The notes below the pieces were generated by a model. That model was not told the DNA's origin. It was given only the letters and a program-made list of their open reading frames with translations, and ran no database searches. This document shows, piece by piece, positions 16,036-23,880 of a stretch of 26,584 bases of DNA (its first letter is position 1; each line of letters starts with the position of its first letter). The DNA is from an uncultured Christensenella sp. (GTDB taxonomy: Bacteria > Bacillota > Clostridia > Christensenellales > UBA3700). The stretch spans positions 1 through 26,584 of the forward strand of contig CAJTPC010000019.1 in assembly GCA_910578245.1 (NCBI GenBank). Reading direction: 5' to 3'. Both the position numbers and the translations under genes were made by a program.

Positions 16036-16043
16036 ATATATGA
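16015..16043 (-). promoter_or_regulatory. Candidate sigma-E-type promoter of spoIIID
   Basis: On the minus strand, TCATATA (complement of 16037-16043), 14 bases, then CATAGGAT (complement of 16015-16022), resembling the sigma-E pattern TCATATT - 13 to 15 - CATACAAT. Bacillus spoIIID is sigma-E dependent. The drawback is that transcription would start around 16008, almost on the ribosome binding site, leaving a leader of about 10 bases. Confidence 0.4.
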
Positions 16044-16093
16044 CGGAATTTGAGCGTATTGTATTCTTAGCCGACTATCGCCATAGCGTTAGC

Positions 16094-16507
16094 TCAATCA
16101 TTGAGCGTATATACTTCTTTACATTTGTTCATATATGCATATATACATTTGCGCAAAGTATCAATCATCATTATTACGCCGAGTATAATCAAGAATACGG
16201 CAAACCCCACAGATAAAGCCCTTGAAGAAATTTTCTTAACTAACAGCGCGGAAATCACGCTTGTGATGAGCGCCGGCGTTGCGACTAGCAATACGCTCTT
16301 GTAATCTATCCCCTTTCTCTTTATATTAATAATCGTTACGATAATTGCCATTGGAATAAACGCCACCAAATTGATAGCTTGCGCGTTCTTTTGAGGTACG
16401 TCGAGAAAAATCGTCAATATGGGAATGAGAAGCGTACCGCCACCCATACCCATACCGCCTATTATTCCTCCTACGATACCCGCTAAAATCAATAGAAATA
16501 TTTGCAT
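16094..16507 (-). CDS. Half-length TauE/SafE-family membrane protein (second of pair)
   Basis: This 137-residue hydrophobic protein corresponds to one half of a TauE/SafE (DUF81) transporter, a family associated with export of sulfite or other small anions. Family landmarks are GGIIGGMGMGGGTLLIPIL near the N-terminus and NAQAINLVAFIP, followed by three more hydrophobic segments and ending IDTLRKCIYAYM. The chosen ATG (16507) has AGGAGAAAACT directly upstream; a longer frame to 16543 lacks a ribosome binding site. Full-size members have about 250 residues and two such halves. The other half is the next gene upstream, 75 bases away, so the two probably form a heterodimer. Substrate unknown. Confidence 0.85.
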   Translation of the reverse strand: MQIFLLILAGIVGGIIGGMGMGGGTLLIPILTIFLDVPQKNAQAINLVAFIPMAIIVTIINIKRKGIDYKSVLLVATPALITSVISALLVKKISSRALSVGFAVFLIILGVIMMIDTLRKCIYAYMNKCKEVYTLND

Positions 16508-16582
16508 AGTTTTCTCCTGTATAATTAAGTGATATTTTCTCAACGCGGATTGAATTAACTATATTACCGTTTTGTCCATATA

Positions 16583-17047
16583 TTATCCGCCGAAATTCTT
16601 GATTAGAGTAGACACTCCCGCGACTATCATCAACGTGTAAAAAATTATTTTCAGCACGTTGTTGGAGAGTTTTTTCATAACGAAAGTTCCTATAAGTCCG
16701 CCAAGTATTACTCCGCCTCCTACCCATAAACCGTTGGAAACTGTAAAATTACCTTGAGTAATATAGACGATTCCGCTGACGAGAGAAAGCGGTAAGATTG
16801 TCAAAATAGCGCTTGTGTGAGCAAGTTTTTCCTCCAAACCCAGCAAAATCGTAAAAATTGGCACGACCAGCATTCCTCCGCCACCACCGAATAGCCCATT
16901 GGCAATTCCAACGAAGAATGACGCAATAACCGTCAAGACTATTCGTCCCTTTTTGCCCAATTTATCAATACCATTCTTTTGCTTTTGCGCCAGTGAGCAA
17001 GGCGTCTTTGAATATTTGAACTGCGTTGTCTTAGTTTCGCTTTGCAT
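16583..17047 (-). CDS. Half-length TauE/SafE-family membrane protein (first of pair)
   Basis: This 154-residue TauE/SafE-type protein has a 33-residue hydrophilic N-terminus (rich in K, Q and S), then a hydrophobic segment with FVGIANGLFGGGGGMLVVPIF and AHTSAILTILPLS, the same glycine-rich plus AxTSA pattern as classic TauE/SafE halves, then GGLIGTFVMKKL and a final hydrophobic helix. About four membrane segments are expected. The ATG at 17047 sits 6 bases after GGAGAGG; a TTG four codons upstream is less likely because it would overlap that site. It lies divergently from the giant surface protein. Together with the next gene it probably makes a complete two-half transporter. Confidence 0.87.
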   Translation of the reverse strand: MQSETKTTQFKYSKTPCSLAQKQKNGIDKLGKKGRIVLTVIASFFVGIANGLFGGGGGMLVVPIFTILLGLEEKLAHTSAILTILPLSLVSGIVYITQGNFTVSNGLWVGGGVILGGLIGTFVMKKLSNNVLKIIFYTLMIVAGVSTLIKNFGG

Positions 17048-17128
17048 ATTCCTCTCCAATGAAAAAAGTCGTTTTAACTTATATTGCGTAATATTATATT
17101 AATTAACCAAAAATATTGAGTAAAATAA

Positions 17129-17157
17129 TTGATTTTTTTTTATTGATATTATATAAT
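17129..17157 (+). promoter_or_regulatory. Sigma-A promoter of the giant surface protein gene
   Basis: TTGATT (17129-17134), a 17-base spacer containing a run of T residues, and perfect TATAAT (17152-17157). Transcript start is expected near 17164, giving an AT-rich leader of about 50 bases that ends with the strong ribosome binding site AAAGGTGG before the ATG at 17215. Confidence 0.75.
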
Positions 17158-17214
17158 TAAGCAGACTATTGTAAATAAAATAATAGATTTATTTATTATT
17201 ATAAAGGTGGTTAA

Positions 17215-20200
17215 ATGAACAAGAAAAGAATTTTTATCTTGACAGCGTTAATCTTAGCAGTATGCCTTGTATTTTCTATGTTTGCAATCGCTTGCGACAA
17301 GAATGACGGCAATTCTGACAACAACAACGCTAACTCAACTCTACTCTTTACCAACGGCACCTTTGCCGGCGGTACGGGTGATTCCGCATTGACCTCTCCA
17401 AGCAATTGGACAGGCTCAGCAGGCTCTACTGCTTCCAGTTCAAGTTCAAGTTATACGCCGTCCGGCGAGAACGACTTGACAAGAGGCGTCGTAGGCACTT
17501 CAAGCTCCGAGTGGAAAGCCTTGCAAAAAAAATATAAGCATATTACCGCAAGTTCCCCCGGCAGAGGTAAGTCAAGCGAGGACGATGACGAACTCGATGA
17601 CACCAAGGTTCTAATGATCAACAATAGGACTGCTACGTCATACAAGTATACGTCTGAATCTCATTCTTTAGACACCGACAGTTACTATAGGCTGAGCGTA
17701 GACGTCAAGACTATACTTGACGGCAACACCGATCCGCTTGCAGGCGCGTATATCTACGTCAACGGCGCGGCATACGCAGGCTGGGAAGCAATCGATACTA
17801 ATAATAATTGGAAGACTTATACTTTGTATATCGAAACTTCCGAACTCTCCTCCGGTACTATCACCGTAGTGCTGTCTTTGGGTATAGGCAACGGCTCAAC
17901 CGGTCACCTTACCAAAGGTTTTGCTTTCTTCGACAACGTAGTACTTGAGAAAGTATCCGAAGCAGACGAGGACGATGAAAACGCAAAAGTCTACACTAAA
18001 GACGACTTTGACAAGCAAGAAGTTACTTCCGAAACAGCTAAATATACAATGAAAGTCGCAGACAGCGAATTTGATTACGCGTCTTCGATTACAAGCGTTC
18101 CGTACACTCCTTCTAAGTACACTCAAGTACCCGGATACGGCTCAGGTAACAACGCTAGCACTTCTTCGAGCGATTTGGCAAAAGGTATCCTAGATACGAC
18201 CACTTTCTCTACAAAAAACGTGGCAAATTCACTCAGCGCGCTTTCAGCCGCATTGGAGAAAAAAGGTCTATCGCTTGAGCAACTGGAAGTTCCTCAGCAA
18301 TCTACGGGTACGAGAATGCTCTATATTCAAAACAAAAATGCAAACGCATTTGGTTACAGAGCTGACGTCGAAATGAATTTCAAACTCAATAAATACTATA
18401 AAGTAAGCGTTTGGGCAAGAACTTTCCTTGAAAAGGGAACGGCTTCCATTAGACTTACCGACGGTACGAATACCGACAGTAACGACTATACTATCGAATT
18501 TGACAACGGCGAATGGACGCAATACTCTTTCTACGTTCAAGCCAACCAATTCCGCTCTACTCAACTTAAACTTGAGCTTTGGCTTGGCTGGGGCGGTACT
18601 AATGACACCGACACCCACGCAAAGGGCGTAGCGCTCTTTGACATGACGACTATCGAAGAAATCAGCGAACAAGATTACAAAAATGCGAACAATACAACCA
18701 CCGACAAGATAATCGACCTTTCGACAGACGAAAATAAAATGGAGCCGATAGATCTTAACGAATTCAAAGCGCAAAACCCTGACGAACTCAACGATGCGCT
18801 TGCAGGTTACACTAAGAATGAGATAATCGACACCAATTCCAGCGAGGAACTCAAAAAATTCCCAGGTAAGCCTGTGGACAGAGCCGATACCCCTGCCCTC
18901 AACTCTAAAGTTCTTGTAATCGACAACTCTAGACCTACGGCTACGACCTTGTCTAACTTGACAACGTCCAATGACGTAATCGACACAAGCAAGCTCAAGA
19001 AAATTGCTCCAAATAAGACGTACGCTATTTCTATGTACATCAAGACGAAGGATATACCGAAAAGCCAAGGCATGACGATTTCCTTGCTCCGTTTCAATGA
19101 AGAATACAAGAGCGGCGATAAATTCGAAAACTCCTTTAGCGTAATATCCTCTTTCAACAATCTCAATACCGAGAATCTTGAAAGCGAAAAAGGCTTTAAT
19201 GACTATACCCTCGTTACTTTCTACGTACTTGGAGATAAACTCAAAGAAGCTAGACTCGGCATATCAATCAGTGTAGGTACCGGCGACGGTAGCGACTACT
19301 CCACTCTTGTAATGGGTTACGGCTATGTATCTTCAATGAACTTTGAACAAGTCGCTTACAGCCAATACTCGTCAGCTACCGGTTCAACGACCGTAAATAC
19401 CGTTGATTTGTCAGACACGTCTTCCGAAGGCGAAGTTTCTTCCAACGGATACTTCAACAAGACGGATATAAGCGCTACTGTCAACTTGTTTGGCAACGAC
19501 ATCTTTGACGAAAACGGCGACTTGAAGACCGCGCTTGCTATGCCTAGCAACTGGTCAATTAACTCTTCTTCTAAACTCACTGAGAAAAATGAAGACGAGT
19601 CGTATAAATTCGACTATATGGCAGGCGTACTCAACCTCAACAATCAATCTCAATATACCGCTTTGGGTATCGACAACGTCAACACGTTCTACAACGGTAT
19701 CGATACGTTCTTTAATATTGAGAAAAACCCAACCGTACTTGCAATAAAGAAAGGCGAAAGCATTCAGACTCTTGGCTTTAAGTCCAACAGTATTTCACTT
19801 TCTGCTAAATCTTACTACGCATTCATGGTATACGCAAAAGCAACGGTAGGTAGCGAATTCAGCATATCGCTAACGACAGGCACCAACGGCGCTGACGACA
19901 AGTTTGCAACGCTTATAGGCGACGGTCAATGGCATCAATATATGATATTTATTGAGACAGGTATCTCAAGCACTTCCGTAACGCTTTCGCTCAGCGCAGA
20001 CAGCTCGACGTACCAAAGCTCAACGGTATTCTTCACCGGCGCAACTTATGCGACCATAGACGAGAACGCATTTGAAAAGGCGCAAGAACAAAGCAAACAA
20101 GATTGGCTCACTCAGTCTTGGCTTGTAGATTCTTTTGATGACGTTGACAGCGCTGATAGCATATCCGACGCAAAGAACTTCACCGGAGCATTGATTGACA

Positions 20201-21276
20201 GCAACGCAACGGCAGATAGCGACGATTTGGTAAGCGGTGTAATCGATAAGAACAAAACCGACTACTCTGACCTTGATCTTGACGTGGACGGCGCAGACGA
20301 AAAGATCGTCAACGCTATCTTCAACAATGACAAGACCAACGTAGGCGATAGAGCGCTTGTAATTTACAACAAGGCCGCTACCGCATACGGATATACGTCC
20401 AACTCGGCTGATATTACCCCGGGAAAGTATTACAAAATCAGTATCTGGGTATTGACCTATAAGTTGGCGCTCAATTCCAAAGCTAGCGACGATATTGACA
20501 AGAACTTTATTCCTACGGCTACGATTGCCTTGAAGGCAAACAACAAGACGTACGAATTCGGCAGAAAGTTGACAAGCGAATCTTCCGACTATGATAAGAA
20601 AAGAATTGTCAACACTTCGACCTACGACGACGAAGGCAACGAAACTATCGGTCAATGGACGGAATACTCTTTCTATATCTACGCTGAAGAAGACATCGAA
20701 GATACGACTGCTACCCTTACCGTAAGCCTTGGCTTTAAGAACAAGAATTATTACTTGACGGGTTATGTATTCGTAGACAACTTCTCCGTAGAAGAAATCG
20801 ACGCAGAAAACTTCATTGCCCGCAAGGACGTTTACAAAGAAGCTGAAGACGGCAAGTACTACTCTGTAGACAATAAAGGCGAAGAGTTTGTTGAAATCAC
20901 CGAAACTACTCCCGCTCCGGAAGGCTACACTCTTTACAACAAGTTGACAGACAGCGAAGTTGCTAAAGACGACAATGACAACAACAGCATTCTTGCTAAT
21001 GAAGCAGACGTAGCCAACAACTTCCGTATCGTATTCACTGCTGAGGACTCTACGGCTGAACCGCCTAAAGATGAAGATCCAAAGACGACAAATGAGAAAG
21101 ATCCTCTCTTGTGGCTTTATATCTCTCTTGGAGCAGTCAGCGGTATAATAGTTGTTATAGTAGTGATTGTAGTTATCAAAAAACTCATTCCTAAGAAAAA
21201 GAAGAAGCTTATCAAGAATAGTAAAAACAAAAAGACCTCTTCAAGCGCTAGCAAGAGAGATCAATTCGGTAAGTAA
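17215..21276 (+). CDS. Giant lipoprotein-like surface protein with repeated beta-sandwich units and C-terminal membrane anchor
   Basis: I do not recognise a specific family. The 1353 residues start with a lipoprotein-type signal peptide ending FAIAC (Cys27, the only cysteine apart from Cys17 inside the signal), then a low-complexity Asn/Ser/Asp linker. At least five diverged units recur near 130-250, 366-484, 564-714, 839-948 and 1045-1196. The pattern is L-x-I-x-N, a YYK-(IV)-S-(IV)-W strand, W-(TK)-x-Y-x-FYI, L-x-LSLG, then a final FD-x-(TV)-x-(VI)-E-x-I strand. They look like carbohydrate-binding-type jelly rolls (CBM4/9-like), partly preceded by an N-x-x-F...P-x-NW segment and a DL-x-x-G-(IV) motif. 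A transmembrane helix (about 1298-1324) and a Lys-rich tail close the protein. No catalytic motif is evident. It probably loops out from the membrane, held at both ends. Confidence 0.8.
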   Translation: MNKKRIFILTALILAVCLVFSMFAIACDKNDGNSDNNNANSTLLFTNGTFAGGTGDSALTSPSNWTGSAGSTASSSSSSYTPSGENDLTRGVVGTSSSEWKALQKKYKHITASSPGRGKSSEDDDELDDTKVLMINNRTATSYKYTSESHSLDTDSYYRLSVDVKTILDGNTDPLAGAYIYVNGAAYAGWEAIDTNNNWKTYTLYIETSELSSGTITVVLSLGIGNGSTGHLTKGFAFFDNVVLEKVSEADEDDENAKVYTKDDFDKQEVTSETAKYTMKVADSEFDYASSITSVPYTPSKYTQVPGYGSGNNASTSSSDLAKGILDTTTFSTKNVANSLSALSAALEKKGLSLEQLEVPQQSTGTRMLYIQNKNANAFGYRADVEMNFKLNKYYKVSVWARTFLEKGTASIRLTDGTNTDSNDYTIEFDNGEWTQYSFYVQANQFRSTQLKLELWLGWGGTNDTDTHAKGVALFDMTTIEEISEQDYKNANNTTTDKIIDLSTDENKMEPIDLNEFKAQNPDELNDALAGYTKNEIIDTNSSEELKKFPGKPVDRADTPALNSKVLVIDNSRPTATTLSNLTTSNDVIDTSKLKKIAPNKTYAISMYIKTKDIPKSQGMTISLLRFNEEYKSGDKFENSFSVISSFNNLNTENLESEKGFNDYTLVTFYVLGDKLKEARLGISISVGTGDGSDYSTLVMGYGYVSSMNFEQVAYSQYSSATGSTTVNTVDLSDTSSEGEVSSNGYFNKTDISATVNLFGNDIFDENGDLKTALAMPSNWSINSSSKLTEKNEDESYKFDYMAGVLNLNNQSQYTALGIDNVNTFYNGIDTFFNIEKNPTVLAIKKGESIQTLGFKSNSISLSAKSYYAFMVYAKATVGSEFSISLTTGTNGADDKFATLIGDGQWHQYMIFIETGISSTSVTLSLSADSSTYQSSTVFFTGATYATIDENAFEKAQEQSKQDWLTQSWLVDSFDDVDSADSISDAKNFTGALIDSNATADSDDLVSGVIDKNKTDYSDLDLDVDGADEKIVNAIFNNDKTNVGDRALVIYNKAATAYGYTSNSADITPGKYYKISIWVLTYKLALNSKASDDIDKNFIPTATIALKANNKTYEFGRKLTSESSDYDKKRIVNTSTYDDEGNETIGQWTEYSFYIYAEEDIEDTTATLTVSLGFKNKNYYLTGYVFVDNFSVEEIDAENFIARKDVYKEAEDGKYYSVDNKGEEFVEITETTPAPEGYTLYNKLTDSEVAKDDNDNNSILANEADVANNFRIVFTAEDSTAEPPKDEDPKTTNEKDPLLWLYISLGAVSGIIVVIVVIVVIKKLIPKKKKKLIKNSKNKKTSSSASKRDQFGK

Positions 21277-21313
21277 TAAAATAACGGACGGCTTTCGCCG
21301 TCCGTTATTTTAT
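21276..21313. terminator. Bidirectional terminator between surface protein gene and LysM gene
   Basis: A perfect 17-bp stem (AATAACGGACGGC core) with a TTTC loop, which reads GAAA on the other strand. The A/T-rich outer stem supplies T residues on the 3' side on either strand (TTATTTTAT). It begins at the last base of the surface protein stop codon and lies between two convergent genes. Confidence 0.92.
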
Positions 21314-21318
21314 CAGTT

Positions 21319-21347
21319 GAGATTTCTCCAATGCAGTTGAAATAACC
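21319..21347 (+). repeat. Dispersed palindromic repeat abutting the LysM gene stop
   Basis: GAGATTTCTCCAATGC followed by AGTTGAAATAACC is a diverged copy of the family seen at 3854 and 21661. Its right end meets the TAG stop codon (complement of 21347-21349) of the LysM gene. Confidence 0.6.
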
Positions 21348-21634
21348 TATCTCGGTATAAAAATCTTTTGACCTATAAATACTCTATCTAATCCGTTCAA
21401 GTCTTTTATTCTTTGCAAATCAGCGCTAAATTTCCTTGCAATACTATCCAAAGTATCAAAAGGCTGAACAGTATAATATTCGCCTTGATTTTCCTCGATG
21501 ACAAGTCGCATACCAACAAATATATCAGAATTTAGATTGTTGAGATTCTTTATCGCTAAGGGAGTAGTATGATACTTCTCCGCTAAGCTGTCAAGTGTAG
21601 TACCGTTATCTACTCTAATCATTGCTTTTTTCAT
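21347..21634 (-). CDS. Small double-LysM protein without signal peptide
   Basis: This 95-residue protein consists almost entirely of two LysM domains, roughly 4-47 (VDNGTTLDSLAEKYHTT...LVIEE) and 52-95 (YYTVQPFDTLDSIARKF...IFIPR). LysM binds N-acetylglucosamine-containing glycans such as peptidoglycan. There is no signal peptide or membrane helix, so it is either cytoplasmic or, as with SafA-type coat proteins, deposited on the forespore surface from the mother cell; the spoVB and spoIIID neighbours make the second idea attractive but it is inference. The ribosome binding site AAGGAGT is strong. The gene shares a terminator with the convergent surface protein and is divergent from spoVB. Confidence 0.85.
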   Translation of the reverse strand: MKKAMIRVDNGTTLDSLAEKYHTTPLAIKNLNNLNSDIFVGMRLVIEENQGEYYTVQPFDTLDSIARKFSADLQRIKDLNGLDRVFIGQKIFIPR

Positions 21635-21660
21635 ATTTTACTCCTTGCTCTTTAATAGGT

Positions 21661-21718
21661 AGAGATTTCTCCACTGCGGTCGAAATGACATTAAAAAGAT
21701 ATTTCGCTTTGCTTAATA
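21661..21718 (+). repeat. Dispersed palindromic repeat plus partial copy in the LysM-spoVB gap
   Basis: A full copy at 21661-21690 (AGAGATTTCTCCACTG then CGGTCGAAATGACA) is followed at 21694-21718 by a truncated one (AAAGATATTTCGCTTTGC). Both lie in the 120-base divergent gap, so the first would be in the 5' leader of the LysM message. Confidence 0.7.
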
Positions 21719-21743
21719 CATTCTATTTCGCAAATACCGTCAA
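21715..21743 (-). promoter_or_regulatory. Possible sigma-A promoter of the LysM gene
   Basis: On the minus strand, TTGACG (complement of 21738-21743), 17 bases, then a poor -10 TGTATT (complement of 21715-21720). It would start near 21708 and place the dispersed repeat in the leader. It overlaps the putative spoVB promoter on the other strand. Confidence 0.35.
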
Positions 21744-21749
21744 TATTAT
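21744..21749 (+). promoter_or_regulatory. Possible -10 element of spoVB directly before the start codon
   Basis: TATTAT ends 5 bases before the spoVB ATG, matching the -10 sequence and position found at folA. No good -35 hexamer is seen and no ribosome binding site lies between, so the message may be leaderless. This is weak evidence on its own. Confidence 0.35.
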
Positions 21750-21754
21750 ATTGT

Positions 21755-23260
21755 ATGAGAAAAATATTCAAAGCGTTTGCAACCGTTACGGTAATTTCGG
21801 CAATTACGAGAGGACTGTCATTCGTATTCAAAATATATCTATCAAGAAAATTGGGCGCAGAAATATTGGGACTGTATCAGATTTGCGCCTCCGTATTTAT
21901 GCTTTTTGCATGCATATGCACTTCAGGTCTGCCCGTCACGCTGTCTAGAATAACTGCTGAAAGCGACACTGTCGGGGACAACAAACGCCAATTTGGAGCA
22001 TTGACAACGTGCTTGTTTGCAGGAGTATTGATTACTCTCGTAATGATCTCGGCAATATTGATATTTCCGCAAATACTAGACTTAATTTTCAAAGATAAAA
22101 GATGTAGAAAACTATTTTTGATTATGCTTCCGATGCTACTTACAGCATGTCTTTACGCAATATTGCGCGGTTGGTTTTGGGGTAAAAAATACTTTGGCAT
22201 ATACTCAATAAGCGAGCTTGCCGATGAGATATTAAAAATAATATTCGCTATACTCTTCCTTGAGGGGGGTATGCTTGCCATACAAAAGGAATACACCTAC
22301 GCTTTGGCCATGCTTGCCGGAGATATAATCGTGGTAGTAATAATTATTATAATGTACGTAGCAAAAAAAGGCAAACTCGCAAAGCCTACGCTTGGCAAAG
22401 AAATTGCCAAAAGCGCAACTCCATTGACGGTAACCAGAATTGTAGGCTCGCTTATGTCTACTTTTATGTCCTTGATTTTACCCTCGCTTCTCGTAACCAA
22501 ACTTGGAATGAGCCAAAGCATGGCAACTGCCGATTTCGGACGCGCAAGCGGAATGGTTATGCCTCTGATATTTACGCCTACGTCAATTATCGGTTCTTTA
22601 AGCGTCGTTCTTATCCCTGAAATTGCGTCCGTAAAAGCCGACAAAGGCGTCAAATCTCTCTCAGGAAGCCTCGGTAACGCAATACTTTTCGGCTGTCTTG
22701 TGTCTTGCGTATTTTTCACCTTGTTTTCCGGCGCCGGCAACCAACTTGGCGACCTCCTATACAAAGACCCGTTGAGCGGAGAATATTTGGCATTTGCCTC
22801 TATCATAATGATACCTATGTGTCTGAACAACCTCGTAGTATCCATGCTCAACTCTATGGGCAAAGAATTCAACACTTTCATTTCCCACGTGATAGGCTGT
22901 ATAGTATTGATAATTATACTTTTGACTACTCCTACTATACTTGGGGTAAAATCCTACTTTGTGTCTTTGGGAGCAATGCACTTAACGGCGCTTGTTATCA
23001 ATCTGATAGTATTAAATAAGAACGTCAAAATACCGTCCAAAGTTGCGTTGAAAAGCGGTATATGTATTATCTTCTCATTAGGAGTTGCGATAGTATGCAA
23101 ACTCGCGTCAAGCGCGCTTATCGGTAGCAGTCAAATAGTCGTAATTATTACTATCTTCATTATCTCCGCAGTCGCATTTATTCCATTTGCCATATTAAAT
23201 AAAATGGTCAAGGTAAACTTCAAGAAGTTTACCCTAAAAAATAAGACGACTTTTCTATAA
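21755..23260 (+). CDS. spoVB: SpoVB-like oligosaccharide/lipid flippase (MATE/MOP superfamily)
   Basis: This 501-residue polytopic membrane protein has about 14 hydrophobic segments. The N-terminal VISAITRGLSFVFKIYLSRKLGAEILGLYQI is the signature of the SpoVB/MurJ-related polysaccharide-biosynthesis branch of the MOP superfamily; TSGLPVTLSRITAE and the VVSMLNSMGKE segment after residue 365 support SpoVB. SpoVB moves lipid-linked precursors during spore cortex formation, and related proteins act in cell-wall synthesis. A general wall flippase cannot be excluded. The ATG at 21755 begins a typical SpoVB N-terminus, yet no Shine-Dalgarno precedes it. It is followed by folA on the same strand after 69 bases. 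The spoIIID gene 6 kb away fits a sporulating organism. Confidence 0.82.
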   Translation: MRKIFKAFATVTVISAITRGLSFVFKIYLSRKLGAEILGLYQICASVFMLFACICTSGLPVTLSRITAESDTVGDNKRQFGALTTCLFAGVLITLVMISAILIFPQILDLIFKDKRCRKLFLIMLPMLLTACLYAILRGWFWGKKYFGIYSISELADEILKIIFAILFLEGGMLAIQKEYTYALAMLAGDIIVVVIIIIMYVAKKGKLAKPTLGKEIAKSATPLTVTRIVGSLMSTFMSLILPSLLVTKLGMSQSMATADFGRASGMVMPLIFTPTSIIGSLSVVLIPEIASVKADKGVKSLSGSLGNAILFGCLVSCVFFTLFSGAGNQLGDLLYKDPLSGEYLAFASIIMIPMCLNNLVVSMLNSMGKEFNTFISHVIGCIVLIIILLTTPTILGVKSYFVSLGAMHLTALVINLIVLNKNVKIPSKVALKSGICIIFSLGVAIVCKLASSALIGSSQIVVIITIFIISAVAFIPFAILNKMVKVNFKKFTLKNKTTFL

Positions 23261-23294
23261 GATAATCGCAATAACTATATAAATAGACTAACGA

Positions 23295-23323
23295 TTGACT
23301 AAAATGCTCTAATAGTTTATTAT
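23295..23323 (+). promoter_or_regulatory. Sigma-A promoter of folA predicted to give a leaderless message
   Basis: TTGACT (23295-23300), exactly 17 bases, TATTAT (23318-23323). Only six bases separate the -10 box from the ATG at 23330, so the expected start point coincides with the first base of the start codon. There is no ribosome binding site. Confidence 0.7.
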
Positions 23324-23329
23324 ATACAT

Positions 23330-23797
23330 ATGATAAATATAATTGCAGCTGTCGCTGAGAACGGCGTAATAGGCAATAACGGCAAACTGCCTTGGAACTT
23401 AAAACTCGATATGGCTAGGTTTAAGCAAATAACTATGGGAAACGTAGTTATTTTTGGCAAGAATACCTTCAATGAAATAAAGAAACCGCTTGCAGGAAGA
23501 GAAAATATCGTCTTGTCTACTCATATTAATCATATAGACGGCGTTAAAGTTTTTAACAGTCTTGACAAAGCCCTTGATTTCGCTAAGATTTTTGGCAAAG
23601 AGATATTTATTTGCGGTGGAGAAAGCGTATACAAAGAGGCGCTTGCTTTCGCCGATAGGCTGTATATTACGCGCATACACTGTGATTTTGACGGCGACAG
23701 ATACTTCCCTGCCGTCCCTGATAATTTCAAATGTATATCAAGTCAAGATATACTCGATACGGGAGTGGCTACGACATTTTGCATATATAAGAATTAG
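23330..23797 (+). CDS. folA: Dihydrofolate reductase
   Basis: DHFR reduces dihydrofolate to tetrahydrofolate with NADPH. The 155-residue length is normal. Visible features are IIAAVAENGVIGNNGKLPW (4-22), the catalytic acid Asp27 in LKLDMARFK, MGNVVIFGKNTFNEI, and the NADPH-binding ICGGESVY loop. The C-terminal strands (YITRIHCDFDGDRYFP) are typical. It lies just upstream of folC-folE-folP but is separated by about 285 bases holding a new promoter and a THF riboswitch, so it is a separate transcription unit. Its own promoter predicts a leaderless transcript and there is no Shine-Dalgarno. No trimethoprim-resistance feature can be judged. Confidence 0.96.
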   Translation: MINIIAAVAENGVIGNNGKLPWNLKLDMARFKQITMGNVVIFGKNTFNEIKKPLAGRENIVLSTHINHIDGVKVFNSLDKALDFAKIFGKEIFICGGESVYKEALAFADRLYITRIHCDFDGDRYFPAVPDNFKCISSQDILDTGVATTFCIYKN

Positions 23798-23880
23798 AGT
23801 TTTTGACTACTCTCAAACTATAGACGTTTGCTCAAAAGATATCACCCATATTTTTCAAATATTAATCTACATTCATATCC

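Noticed and set aside
16508..16543. Upstream start for the second TauE/SafE half (adds 12 residues)
   Set aside because: No ribosome binding site there, while AGGAG lies directly before the ATG at 16507.
16326..16727. Minus-strand 133-codon frame spanning both TauE/SafE genes
   Set aside because: Different frame from the two transporter halves, rich in Arg, Asn and Tyr with no family signature; an out-of-frame shadow.
18268..19068. 266-codon open frame on the minus strand inside the giant surface gene
   Set aside because: It lies opposite a repetitive coding region, lacks a ribosome binding site, and its composition is that of the antisense of Ser/Thr/Asp-rich codons.
20020..20655. 211-codon open frame on the minus strand inside the giant surface gene
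   Set aside because: Antisense shadow of the same gene, with no recognisable domain or initiation signal.
23212..23233. Perfect 9-bp hairpin GGTAAACTT/AAGTTTACC near the end of spoVB
   Set aside because: It lies inside the coding sequence and is followed by A-rich, not T-rich, sequence, so it does not look like a terminator; it may be chance.
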